IMG/VR virus record: IMGVR_UViG_3300049893_001899
Span: 1-34,131 of that record
Direction: 5' to 3' (one strand)
Source of the DNA: a virus
Length of the DNA stretch: 34,131 nucleotides
The stretch's first letter is position 1, and each line of letters begins with the position of its first letter. The notes beneath the pieces are model-generated. The model saw only the letters and a program-made list of their open reading frames with translations, was not told the origin of the DNA and did no database searches. The position numbers and the translations under genes are program-made. This document shows, piece by piece, positions 27,088-33,017 of the stretch.

Positions 27088-27404
27088 GCAAACTCCATTT
27101 CAAGTTCTTTCGGTGAATAAACAATGCAGCCATCCCACTCCAGCTGGCTACGCTCATACTCTGTCAGATAGTCATCCTCAACCAACTGTAGATCAACCAC
27201 AGTCTCACGGAAGTAATCATTTGATACCTCAACCTGAGCCTTCACCTCTGCCAGAATCCGAGTCATTTGCGATTTATCAACATTCCGCACCACGTACTCA
27301 TCACCACCTTTAGGTTTGAAATATGCATCCTCACCGGTACCAATCGTACCGTCCTCACGCCATGCATAATTCTCATAGACCTGTGTAGTAAATATTGCTT
27401 TCAT
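27084..27404 (-). CDS. Conserved phage protein (106 aa)
   Basis: MKAIFTTQVYENYAWREDGT, then KPKGGDEYVVRNVDKSQ and an acidic C-terminal half (VEDDYLTEYERSQLEWDG). A family known from other large phages, function unknown. First gene of the operon from the promoter at 27435. Confidence 0.75.
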   Translation of the reverse strand: MKAIFTTQVYENYAWREDGTIGTGEDAYFKPKGGDEYVVRNVDKSQMTRILAEVKAQVEVSNDYFRETVVDLQLVEDDYLTEYERSQLEWDGCIVYSPKELEMEFA

Positions 27405-27434
27405 GACAACCTCATCTCAATCTCAACAGAGTCC

Positions 27435-27463
27435 ATTATAGCCGAGGCACCCCACTTTGTCAA
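27435..27463 (-). promoter_or_regulatory. Consensus sigma70 promoter (TTGACA-17-TATAAT)
   Basis: -35 TTGACA (27463-27458), 17-nt spacer, -10 TATAAT (27440-27435). The -35 overlaps the stop of the 44-aa gene. Identical 12-nt -35 block GGTTGACAAAGT with 24872. Confidence 0.85.
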
Positions 27464-27594
27464 CCATTATTCTGACCATTCCGACGAAAGTATTCCAGCC
27501 ACCCATCGTTAGTATCCTGATAACGAAGCCATAGTGTTATCAAAAGATTCACGACCAGAAAAATTGCAATTCCAACAAGTATTTTTATGCTCAT
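27460..27594 (-). CDS. Small membrane protein (44 aa)
   Basis: ATG 27594 overlaps the stop of the preceding gene (ATGA). MSIKILVGIAIFLVVNLLIT is a single TM helix, followed by a soluble tail (LRYQDTNDGWLEYFRRNG). Role unknown. Confidence 0.7.
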   Translation of the reverse strand: MSIKILVGIAIFLVVNLLITLWLRYQDTNDGWLEYFRRNGQNNG

Positions 27595-28004
27595 AATAAC
27601 ATGAATAGTGCAATAATGATACCAATGACAATTAGATATGGTAATAGCAATAGTAGTCTAAATGATAATACCAGCAACCACCATGCCACCTTGAATGGTA
27701 GCAATAGTAGTCCCAGCAACAGCATTACCATAATATCATCTCCAGCATTACCTTTCCTTGACGAGCGACTCCTGCGAACCTTGCTTCCAATTGTCCTACT
27801 CTTCCGTGTAATCCAACCATTGCGATTATCAGTGGTCGTTTGTCGCATAGTACCATTTTTGTTCCACGACCATGAGTACGTGCGCTTATTCTTACCACCT
27901 AGTGAGCCTTTAGTGGTGTTAGTGATCCGTGTACCCTTTGAAGATTGTGTCGTGGTTCTTCGTGTGGTGTCACCGGTCTTCTTCGTTTTGCGCTTATAGG
28001 CCAC
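27591..28004 (-). CDS. Basic N-terminus plus two-TM protein (137 aa)
   Basis: GTG start at 28004 overlapping the previous stop (TAGTG). Residues 1-85 are Lys/Arg/Thr-rich and hydrophilic (KRKTKKTGDTTRRTTTQSSK). Residues about 90-137 form two hydrophobic helices. The plus strand also has a long frame here, but the minus frame is coupled at both ends. Function unknown. Confidence 0.65.
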   Translation of the reverse strand: MAYKRKTKKTGDTTRRTTTQSSKGTRITNTTKGSLGGKNKRTYSWSWNKNGTMRQTTTDNRNGWITRKSRTIGSKVRRSRSSRKGNAGDDIMVMLLLGLLLLPFKVAWWLLVLSFRLLLLLPYLIVIGIIIALFMLL

Positions 28005-28189
28005 TAATCTTCGTAGTCCTCATCATCATAGTCTTCGCCATCATAAAAGAATTCATTCAACCGTGCCATATCCGCTACATCATCTTCGGACATATACTTC
28101 AGACAAGCCATGATCACGGTGTCACGATCCAGCAGTCCATCTTCAACCAACTCCAGGACACGATTCGTTGCTTGACGGGTTTGGTACAT
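28004..28189 (-). CDS. Conserved small phage protein (61 aa)
   Basis: MYQTRQATNRVLELVEDGLLD, then VIMACLKYMSEDDVADMARLNE and an acidic tail (YDGEDYDDEDYED). I recall this MYQTRQAT family in many large phages; function unknown. RBS GGAGG 8 nt before ATG 28189. Confidence 0.8.
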   Translation of the reverse strand: MYQTRQATNRVLELVEDGLLDRDTVIMACLKYMSEDDVADMARLNEFFYDGEDYDDEDYED

Positions 28190-28360
28190 CCTATACCTCC
28201 AAAAAAAATTTTTGTGCGATTCAGTGGCGGATTTGCGATTTCACTGGAGTTCGGCGTCAATAAGGTTTGCTTTGAAATAGCATGTTCCTTTGAGGAGGCT
28301 CATTGTCTAGACCGCTTATCGATTTCACCATACACCACACCACACACTGCCCCCGCTGCC
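28190..28360 (-). other. Gene-free stretch
   Basis: 171 nt between the 61-aa gene and the 42-aa frame. Only frames under 25 codons are present, without RBS. It has an A/T run (AAAAATTTTTTTT) just before the GGAGG RBS of the next gene and a direct repeat TGCGATT. No promoter of the consensus type found here. Confidence 0.5.
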
Positions 28361-28489
28361 CTATGCCCCCTCAGGGCGCCCGTACATCTCCAGTATATTG
28401 TTCACTGTTAGCACTGCCACGCCCAAGTAATTAGCAATGAAGGGCACACTGCATCCCGCATCACTCATCTCCAGGATTTCAATTACCAA
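28361..28489 (-). CDS. Probable HTH-like miniprotein
   Basis: Frame from TTG 28489 (42 codons) or ATG 28468 (35 codons). VIEILEMSDAGCSVPFIANY then LGVAVLTVNNILEMYG reads as a helix-turn-helix unit, like the 44-aa protein at 28875. The start overlaps the end of the 69-aa gene, and the ATG has GGAG too close, so the start is unsure. Function unknown. Confidence 0.5.
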   Translation of the reverse strand: MVIEILEMSDAGCSVPFIANYLGVAVLTVNNILEMYGRPEGA

Positions 28490-28688
28490 GTTCTTGTAGT
28501 AGCCCATTTATTTCCTCATCCTCATCATAGGGATTAATCTTCGGCGGCTTACGGGTGTTAGGATTTTCTCCGTACACCTTTACATCACCGTTGCGCCCAC
28601 CTGCCACCACAGTACGGGGTGCCATGTAGACTTCAAACTCCTGCACGGCCTCTGCTACTTCAGCCTCACTAAACAATGCTTTTTTCAT
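28479..28688 (-). CDS. Small protein sharing its N-terminus with the next gene (69 aa)
   Basis: MKKALFSEAEVAEAVQEFEV opens like the neighbouring 58-aa protein (MIKALFTDADVAEATK). The rest is hydrophilic and Pro/Asn-rich (ENPNTRKPPKINPYDEDEE). TAATG junction at 28688. Function unknown. Confidence 0.7.
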   Translation of the reverse strand: MKKALFSEAEVAEAVQEFEVYMAPRTVVAGGRNGDVKVYGENPNTRKPPKINPYDEDEEINGLLQELGN

Positions 28689-28864
28689 TATGCAAAGGCC
28701 TTCGTTGGGTAGCCAGCAGCAATACCACCAGAGCCCTTCACAAAGCCCTTAGAGGCTTTGGCACGGCATACTGGCTTTTTGGCCTTACGGGGCTTACACA
28801 CAGTGGCACCCATGCCTTTGGTGGCCTCTGCTACATCGGCATCAGTAAATAGTGCTTTAATCAT
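28688..28864 (-). CDS. Small basic protein (58 aa)
   Basis: ATG 28864 after AAGGAG; stop overlaps the next ATG (TAATG). MIKALFTDADVAEATKGMG, then a Lys/Ala/Gly-rich, Cys-containing basic tail (KPRKAKKPVCRAKASKG). The codons are richer in C and G at third positions than those of most genes in this window. Probably a paralogue of 28479 by its N-terminus. Function unknown. Confidence 0.7.
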   Translation of the reverse strand: MIKALFTDADVAEATKGMGATVCKPRKAKKPVCRAKASKGFVKGSGGIAAGYPTKAFA

Positions 28865-28874
28865 ATTATGCTCC

Positions 28875-29009
28875 TTACAGTTTCCAGGTCTTAATGGCTT
28901 CGGCTACATCACCCACTGCAATGTTCAGCAGAGCAGCAATACGCCACACAGGATAGCCAAGGTACTTCAAGGTGGCTATCTCATTAATCGTTTCACGGCG
29001 GATAATCAT
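28875..29009 (-). CDS. HTH-like miniprotein (44 aa)
   Basis: MIIRRETINEIATLKYLGYP, then VWRIAALLNIAVGDVAEAIK, a single helix-turn-helix-like unit (about residues 8-38). ATGA overlap with the upstream stop at 29006. May be a small DNA-binding protein or a partner of one. Function unknown. Confidence 0.7.
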   Translation of the reverse strand: MIIRRETINEIATLKYLGYPVWRIAALLNIAVGDVAEAIKTWKL

Positions 29010-29170
29010 AATTTCATTCCATTTGCAAGATAAGCAATATAACCAGGGTTCTTGTTCAACACCACCACAGGCTCAATACCTAACACCACACCGGTCTTTG
29101 CAAAGGCCTTTGTAGCATAGGCCACAGCGGCTCTCAAGGTCTTAAACTTTCTGCCATCACAGGTAAACAT
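29006..29170 (-). CDS. Small conserved phage protein (54 aa)
   Basis: Start at ATG 29170 after AAGGAG: MFTCDGRKFKTLRAAVAYAT, then VLGIEPVVVLNKNPGYIAYL. Compact alpha/beta protein. The longer frame to 29194 adds leader-like residues. First gene after the promoter at 29201. Function unknown. Confidence 0.7.
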   Translation of the reverse strand: MFTCDGRKFKTLRAAVAYATKAFAKTGVVLGIEPVVVLNKNPGYIAYLANGMKL

Positions 29171-29200
29171 CACAATCTCCTTATCAATCACCACAAGGAC

Positions 29201-29229
29201 ATTATACTGGCACCAGCGGAATCTGTCAA
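29201..29229 (-). promoter_or_regulatory. Consensus sigma70 promoter (TTGACA-17-TATAAT)
   Basis: -35 TTGACA (29229-29224), 17-nt spacer, -10 TATAAT (29206-29201), preceded by GG as in other early promoters here. Confidence 0.85.
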
Positions 29230-29233
29230 CCAG

Positions 29234-29395
29234 TTATTCGGCAAACTTAGCACCCACAGGGCGACTAGTAATTGCTAAAGTGTAAACACCCCGATTTGCT
29301 TTGATTATACGCAACATTGTTTTTTTGCTACCCTTTGCAGCAACTAGATTTGTTGCTTTTTCGACAATGGCATAATAGTTCGACGGCTTTATCAT
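29234..29395 (-). CDS. Small basic protein (53 aa)
   Basis: MIKPSNYYAIVEKATNLVAA, then KGSKKTMLRIIKANRGVYTL and a beta end. ATGA overlap with the upstream gene (29392-29395). Basic, possibly nucleic-acid binding. Function unknown. Confidence 0.65.
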   Translation of the reverse strand: MIKPSNYYAIVEKATNLVAAKGSKKTMLRIIKANRGVYTLAITSRPVGAKFAE

Positions 29396-29520
29396 TTTGC
29401 TATCTTCCTGTCACGTATCGCATCCCACGCAATGTAGCCCATTGCAAAAGGTGCAATTGTCAGAAAAACAACCACCGCACCATCGGCCACATACAAAAGC
29501 CAGTTCAGAAAATCCATCAT
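29392..29520 (-). CDS. Small membrane protein (42 aa)
   Basis: ATG 29520 overlaps the previous stop (ATGA). MMDFLNWLLYVADGAVVVFL then TIAPFAMGYIAWDAIRD forms one or two TM helices with a charged end. Role unknown. Confidence 0.7.
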   Translation of the reverse strand: MMDFLNWLLYVADGAVVVFLTIAPFAMGYIAWDAIRDRKIAK

Positions 29521-29693
29521 ACCGCATCCTTAATTAAACGATAACCTTCTGCTACATTGAACAGATTCGCCCGTTGCCAGTCCCACAAGTCCGTTACACG
29601 ATTATATACAGGACCGAACAACCAGTCATTACCATCGGCGGTGTAGACTTTGGTTTGCCAGCCGCCGGGAACATTCAGACAAGAAATTTCCAT
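29517..29693 (-). CDS. Small conserved phage protein (58 aa)
   Basis: Start at ATG 29693: MEISCLNVPGGWQTKVYTAD, then NDWLFGPVYNRVTDLWDWQR and a helical end. Trp-rich. The frame upstream of 29693 overlaps the 25-aa TM peptide in another frame and is not used. Function unknown. Confidence 0.65.
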   Translation of the reverse strand: MEISCLNVPGGWQTKVYTADGNDWLFGPVYNRVTDLWDWQRANLFNVAEGYRLIKDAV

Positions 29694-29697
29694 TTTA

Positions 29698-29775
29698 TTA
29701 ACCCAGAGTAGTAACAGTAGTAGCCAAGGCGCCCCACACAAACAACGCCACACATAGTATCAGAAAAGCAATCAT
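29698..29775 (-). CDS. 25-aa single-TM microprotein
   Basis: MIAFLILCVALFVWGALATT spans nearly the whole peptide. GGAG RBS before ATG 29775. Sits between the promoter at 29808 and the next gene. Function unknown. Confidence 0.55.
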   Translation of the reverse strand: MIAFLILCVALFVWGALATTVTTLG

Positions 29776-29807
29776 CTCAATCTCCACAATCATCTCATCA
29801 CGGTTAG

Positions 29808-29836
29808 ATTATGGCGGAATTGCGGTAGATTGTCAA
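29808..29836 (-). promoter_or_regulatory. Sigma70 promoter (TTGACA-17-CATAAT)
   Basis: -35 TTGACA (29836-29831), 17-nt spacer, -10 CATAAT (29813-29808). Shares TTCCGCCATAAT and a downstream TGATGAG with the promoter at 32989. Confidence 0.8.
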
Positions 29837-29837
29837 C

Positions 29838-30184
29838 CATTTTGTGGTGCGGCAGCCAGGGTGGCGGGCGGTGCAGCAGGACATGCTGCGGTACATACTA
29901 GGGGTAGTATGCGGTGCTGCGGAAAACACTACATCTAGTATGCCGCCACCACGCACGGTTCCAGCACGCCATAAATAGTGCGGTCACAGCCCACAAAATC
30001 CCACAAAATCCCACTATTCTACACTACCATAGCACGGTGTAATGCATTATATTGCAGGTAATTGAGAATCATTATCACTGGCCTGAATAACACGCCTCCT
30101 GCACACCACCGCACACCACAATCTACCAACAAAGCACCACAATTACCACTAAGCGGTACAAAGTTCGGTCGCTCCTACGCTCTC
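29838..30184 (-). other. 347-nt gene-free, GC-richer, hairpin-rich interval
   Basis: No frame of more than about 30 codons on either strand with a start signal. It contains GCAGCA-GGACA-TGCTGC (29873-29889), CATACTA-GGGG-TAGTATG (29894-29911), a tandem CCCACAAAAT repeat (about 29990-30012) and repeated GCGGTGC units. It lies between the end of the 67-aa gene and the promoter at 29836. It may hold a non-coding RNA, terminators or an origin/regulatory region. Confidence 0.5.
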
Positions 30185-30388
30185 CTATACCATCTCCGAA
30201 CGGTCTTTGCTTATCAACTTAGCCCATCGCTTATGAAATTGTGCTATATCCGTCATCACCTTATGGGGGTGTTGTCCGTATATAAATGCTATCATGGCTA
30301 GTTCAGCGGCACCGTCACCATCTACTGTTATCATTTTAGCAGCCATCTCCACGGCGTCCTGATAGGTCTTGGTGCGGAATTTAGGCAT
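30185..30388 (-). CDS. Hypothetical protein (67 aa)
   Basis: MPKFRTKTYQDAVEMAAKMI, then GDGAAELAMIAFIYGQHPHK and a basic helical end. TAATG junction with the 52-aa gene. No motif recognised. Confidence 0.7.
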   Translation of the reverse strand: MPKFRTKTYQDAVEMAAKMITVDGDGAAELAMIAFIYGQHPHKVMTDIAQFHKRWAKLISKDRSEMV

Positions 30389-30546
30389 TAGTAAACTTCA
30401 CGCTCATATATGTCAAACTCATCAATTACACCGTCTACCACTAGGCCTTCGCCATAGTACAGTGCAGAATCATAGTCTCCAAATACACGTAGCACGGTAT
30501 CACCCTCATATGGTATCACTTCAACAACAATAAAAACTTTGTTCAT
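30388..30546 (-). CDS. Small acidic protein (52 aa)
   Basis: MNKVFIVVEVIPYEGDTVLR, then VFGDYDSALYYGEGL and a beta end (EFDIYEREVY). Likely a small beta/alpha fold; similar openings (VxVVEVI...YEGD) occur in phage proteins. RBS AGGAG before ATG 30546. Function unknown. Confidence 0.7.
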   Translation of the reverse strand: MNKVFIVVEVIPYEGDTVLRVFGDYDSALYYGEGLVVDGVIDEFDIYEREVY

Positions 30547-30581
30547 TTTGATAACTCCTCGTTTTCTCTCTCAACATGGAT

Positions 30582-30610
30582 ATTATCGCTGGAATGTGGG
30601 GAATTGTCAA
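30582..30610 (-). promoter_or_regulatory. Sigma70 promoter (TTGACA-17-GATAAT)
   Basis: -35 TTGACA (30610-30605), 17-nt spacer, -10 GATAAT (30587-30582), upstream of the 52-aa gene. Confidence 0.75.
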
Positions 30611-30626
30611 GAGGTAGATTTTGTTG

Positions 30627-30875
30627 TCAAATTGGAATGTTACTCCAGGTCTTGAGCTTTTGGCGCTTATCTTTGGAGTGGAGCTGGATTCTTGTCTCGT
30701 CTACCAGCTGGTGTTCAATGCACAGGTCAATCATACACTGAAGGTCGCCTAGTTCTTGTTCTAGTCTTTTAATGTTATCTGAGTGGTGTCCGAATCGGTG
30801 TATCTTTGAGACTATCTGAATTACTTCGGCGGCTTCTTCCTGTAGTATAGTGAGAATCTCGGTCGTGGTGTTCAT
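30627..30875 (-). CDS. MazG-like nucleotide pyrophosphohydrolase
   Basis: An 82-residue helical protein with the MazG-type metal motif E-x-x-E ... E-x-x-D: Glu14/Glu17 (EEAAEVIQIVSK) and Glu41/Asp44 (LEQELGDL). Short single-domain members of this superfamily in phages hydrolyse NTPs or dNTPs to NMPs. The second half (MIDLCIEHQLVDETRIQLH) fits the helical bundle. It may cleanse the nucleotide pool or lower alarmone levels; substrate unproven. Overlaps the next gene by ATGA. Confidence 0.8.
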   Translation of the reverse strand: MNTTTEILTILQEEAAEVIQIVSKIHRFGHHSDNIKRLEQELGDLQCMIDLCIEHQLVDETRIQLHSKDKRQKLKTWSNIPI

Positions 30876-31045
30876 GGGCTATACTTTGCATCGGCTATGA
30901 TCAATGCACCAAGGATAATCCATAGAATGCCCCATACAGGAAAGCCAAGGGCAAGGTCAGCAAGTCCGTTTAGTATATTAATGGTACCGATTGTATAGCC
31001 GATAGGTCTACGGTACTTCATTATTTTTTCATACAATGTTTTCAT
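30872..31045 (-). CDS. Small membrane protein (57 aa)
   Basis: Start at ATG 31045 after GGAGCATAAT: MKTLYEKIMKYRRPIGYTIG, then two hydrophobic stretches (INILNGLADLALGFPV and WGILWIILGALIIAD). A two-TM inner-membrane protein. Role unknown. Confidence 0.7.
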   Translation of the reverse strand: MKTLYEKIMKYRRPIGYTIGTINILNGLADLALGFPVWGILWIILGALIIADAKYSP

Positions 31046-31046
31046 A

Positions 31047-31223
31047 TTATGCTCCGTTGGGTGATTGTTCATTTGCTCTCAGCCGTTCTATCTCATCGGC
31101 TGCCTCTTCCAGCAGGTCGGCAATGCGGTCGGGTTTGTTTTCTTGTACAGACTTGCGGTCGGGAATCTGGCGGCGTATCTCAGCCCGTTTTCGCAGTCGG
31201 TATACCAGGTCTTGTTCATTCAT
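31047..31223 (-). CDS. Small conserved coiled-coil protein (58 aa)
   Basis: MNEQDLVYRLRKRAEIRRQI, then PDRKSVQENKPDRIADLLEE and AADEIERLRANE, a helical, charged protein of a type common in phages. RBS GGAG before ATG 31223. Its stop lies 1 nt from the next start. Function unknown. Confidence 0.75.
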   Translation of the reverse strand: MNEQDLVYRLRKRAEIRRQIPDRKSVQENKPDRIADLLEEAADEIERLRANEQSPNGA

Positions 31224-31468
31224 TGGTTAACTCCGAAATGTTCTAATACAGCAATGGCATAATGTGTAGGTGTTTGATTAATATCTGGCGGAACTTTTCG
31301 TTCTATAGCATTATCATACATTACTTTTACACATTCCCGCACAATCAACTCGGCAAACTTTTCAAAGTCTGATAGTTTAAGATAATAGATTGTCTCAGGT
31401 TCTAATGGGAAATCATCATCAAATTCAATACCAGCCTGTTCCGCAAGTTTTCTAATTCGTTCGGTCAT
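31220..31468 (-). CDS. Small conserved phage protein (82 aa), paralogue of 31614
   Basis: MTERIRKLAEQAGIEFDDDF, then a conserved FEKFAELIVRECVKVM (about 35-50) and an end HYAIAVLEHFGVNQ. The FAELI-x-x-EC and HFGV-x-Q blocks recur in the gene at 31614. Widely seen in phages; function unknown. Confidence 0.75.
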   Translation of the reverse strand: MTERIRKLAEQAGIEFDDDFPLEPETIYYLKLSDFEKFAELIVRECVKVMYDNAIERKVPPDINQTPTHYAIAVLEHFGVNQ

Positions 31469-31617
31469 TTTATGTCCTCAAACTCACATTTGCAAAATTG
31501 ATATTCAAAACAAGTTTCATCTATTGGCAGATAGTCAAAGTCTGGACAATAATGCTTGTACTTACCTTCCAGTATTTTACCATAGAAGTGTAAGCAGTCT
31601 TGTTCAAAATCAGTCAT
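31465..31617 (-). CDS. Small Cys-rich protein (50 aa)
   Basis: MTDFEQDCLHFYGKILEGKY, then HYCPDFDYLPIDETCFEYQF and CKC. ATGA overlaps at both ends (31465-31468, 31614-31617). Cys pairs suggest metal binding or disulphides. Function unknown. Confidence 0.7.
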   Translation of the reverse strand: MTDFEQDCLHFYGKILEGKYKHYCPDFDYLPIDETCFEYQFCKCEFEDIK

Positions 31618-31829
31618 TGGTCAACTCCGAAATGTTTTAGAATCTTATCAGCGCAATAATGACCATCCATTCCCTTATCGCCCAGTTCTTCACATATACC
31701 TAAGCATTCCTGAATAATCAACTCGGCAAACTTGAGTATAGCAGTGCGGTCATAGTCATCCATCTGATCCCAGCCGCCTTGAGCCGTCAGACCTGCCTGA
31801 TACATCAAATCGTCAAACTTGTCGGTCAT
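31614..31829 (-). CDS. Small conserved phage protein (71 aa), paralogue of 31220
   Basis: MTDKFDDLMYQAGLTAQGGW, then ILKFAELIIQECLGICEELG and ILKHFGVDQ. Repeats the FAELI-x-x-EC ... HFGV-x-Q layout of the gene at 31220. Function unknown. Confidence 0.75.
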   Translation of the reverse strand: MTDKFDDLMYQAGLTAQGGWDQMDDYDRTAILKFAELIIQECLGICEELGDKGMDGHYCADKILKHFGVDQ

Positions 31830-31837
31830 TGGTCATC

Positions 31838-32011
31838 TCAGTTCTTATCTACTGGCACACCAATGATTGTACACTGTACATTGCGTGGCAGTGTTTTTTC
31901 ACACTCGGTTAGTGCTTTTCTTTCAGCAGATTTTCCGGTGTCATAGCCCAGAAGACCGCCTATAAACAAAGCAAAAATTACAACAAAAAGTCCAAATACA
32001 TTTTCCATCAT
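31838..32011 (-). CDS. Membrane-anchored small protein (57 aa)
   Basis: MMENVFGLFVVIFALFIGGL is one TM helix, followed by a soluble part ALTECEKTLPRNVQCTIIGV with two Cys. ATG 32011 overlaps the previous stop. Phage proteins with the ECEKTLPRN block occur widely; function unknown. Confidence 0.75.
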   Translation of the reverse strand: MMENVFGLFVVIFALFIGGLLGYDTGKSAERKALTECEKTLPRNVQCTIIGVPVDKN

Positions 32012-32277
32012 TCACTCCTTGGTAAATTATATTGTCGGGTATACTGGCTCGTCACTGAGCCGTGGATTGGTGGTGCTTCATATTGTACATTAGATTCTAC
32101 GGGCAAATCAAATGCCGCCCGTATGATTTTTTTGTCGGCTTGTGAGCCGCATAGTTGGGCGCAGTGTTCAGCCACTCGTTTGACCAGTTCTTCAATTAGC
32201 ACAATTTGCTTGGTGTTGGTCAGGTATGTCATATCAATGCCGACCTCATCACAGTATTTTTGAGTATTCTTATTCAT
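32008..32277 (-). CDS. Hypothetical protein (89 aa)
   Basis: Start at ATG 32277, which overlaps the 27-aa peptide stop. MNKNTQKYCDEVGIDMTYLT, then a helix VLIEELVKRVAEHCAQLCGS, then a hydrophilic tail. The frame extends upstream to a TTG at 32313 with no RBS. No motif recognised. Confidence 0.65.
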   Translation of the reverse strand: MNKNTQKYCDEVGIDMTYLTNTKQIVLIEELVKRVAEHCAQLCGSQADKKIIRAAFDLPVESNVQYEAPPIHGSVTSQYTRQYNLPRSE

Positions 32278-32357
32278 AGCGGTGTCTTGTGAAAAAGGTA
32301 CAGACATATGCAAATCGCCAGCATAAAGCCGGCGTACCAGAAGTGGTCAAATTTCAT
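32274..32357 (-). CDS. 27-aa single-TM microprotein
   Basis: MKFDHFWYAGFMLAICICLY and a short basic end. Stop overlaps the ATG of the 89-aa gene (ATGA), indicating coupling. The RBS is weak. Function unknown. Confidence 0.5.
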   Translation of the reverse strand: MKFDHFWYAGFMLAICICLYLFHKTPL

Positions 32358-32379
32358 TTTTTGAGCATTTTTGACTGGT

Positions 32380-32574
32380 TTAATTCAATTTCAATGCTCT
32401 GGCAGCAGATTTATTTGCTTCAGAGAATGCATAATCATTTGACAGGCTATTGTAGCCGTCATAGAATTTCCACTCACCGTTGACCAGTCGTTCTACTTTT
32501 ACATCATACAGTACATCAAACGGACTGCCATCATGCACAATCCGCACGGTACCAAAATCTTTCGCAATATACAT
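32380..32574 (-). CDS. Hypothetical protein (64 aa)
   Basis: MYIAKDFGTVRIVHDGSPFD, then VERLVNGEWKFYDGYNSLSN and a helical end. Probable small beta-rich fold. Its ATG lies at the stop of the 68-aa gene. Function unknown. Confidence 0.7.
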   Translation of the reverse strand: MYIAKDFGTVRIVHDGSPFDVLYDVKVERLVNGEWKFYDGYNSLSNDYAFSEANKSAARALKLN

Positions 32575-32780
32575 TATAATACTCCCGCTATCTCATTTTC
32601 ATTCAAAATAACCGAATCACGCACCGCACCGAATACATTAATCGGATTGTCTAGCGTTACATGATGCGACATACCACTACCATATTTTACACGACTCAGC
32701 CTCACCGTACCTGATACGGGGTAGTCACCCATATACATACCGATCACACGCATACCGTCAAGAAAAGATTCACCGATCAT
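32574..32780 (-). CDS. Hypothetical protein, SH3-like beta fold (68 aa)
   Basis: MIGESFLDGMRVIGMYMGDY, then GTVRLSRVKYGSGMSHHVTL and a final strand (SVILNENEIAGVL). The order of strands suggests a small beta barrel. Overlaps the next gene by ATGA. Function unknown. Confidence 0.7.
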   Translation of the reverse strand: MIGESFLDGMRVIGMYMGDYPVSGTVRLSRVKYGSGMSHHVTLDNPINVFGAVRDSVILNENEIAGVL

Positions 32781-32956
32781 ACAGCCTCCACAGGAGCAAA
32801 CATTTTAGCACCCTCACGCATAAAGTTTTTCAACTCACGGCGCACCTCAGAAGGAAACTCGTCCTCATATTCTAAAATAAAAGCAATTGCCTCAAGGGTT
32901 TTGTACCCACGTGCAATCCGAATAGATTCAACTTCAGCCATTAGATTCTTAAACAT
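32777..32956 (-). CDS. Hypothetical protein (59 aa)
   Basis: Start at ATG 32956 after GGAGA: MFKNLMAEVESIRIARGYKT, then LEAIAFILEYEDEFPSEVRR. Helical, acidic. First gene after the promoter at 32989. Function unknown. Confidence 0.7.
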   Translation of the reverse strand: MFKNLMAEVESIRIARGYKTLEAIAFILEYEDEFPSEVRRELKNFMREGAKMFAPVEAV

Positions 32957-32988
32957 TTGACATCTCCAAATCAACTCATCACAGTGTA

Positions 32989-33017
32989 ATTATGGCGGAA
33001 AGTCAGGGGTTTGTCAA
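32989..33017 (-). promoter_or_regulatory. Sigma70 promoter (TTGACA-17-CATAAT)
   Basis: -35 TTGACA (33017-33012), 17-nt spacer, -10 CATAAT (32994-32989). Shares TTCCGCCATAAT with the promoter at 29808. Confidence 0.8.

Noticed and set aside
27601-27999. 132-codon plus-strand frame
   Set aside because: Antisense to the 137-aa minus-strand gene that is coupled to both neighbours; no RBS on the plus strand.
28190-28360. Short frames of 20-24 codons
   Set aside because: No RBS, no coupling and no recognisable composition.
30060-30076. Fur-box-like GAGAATCATTATC
   Set aside because: Only a partial match in a non-coding stretch; no adjacent iron gene or promoter.
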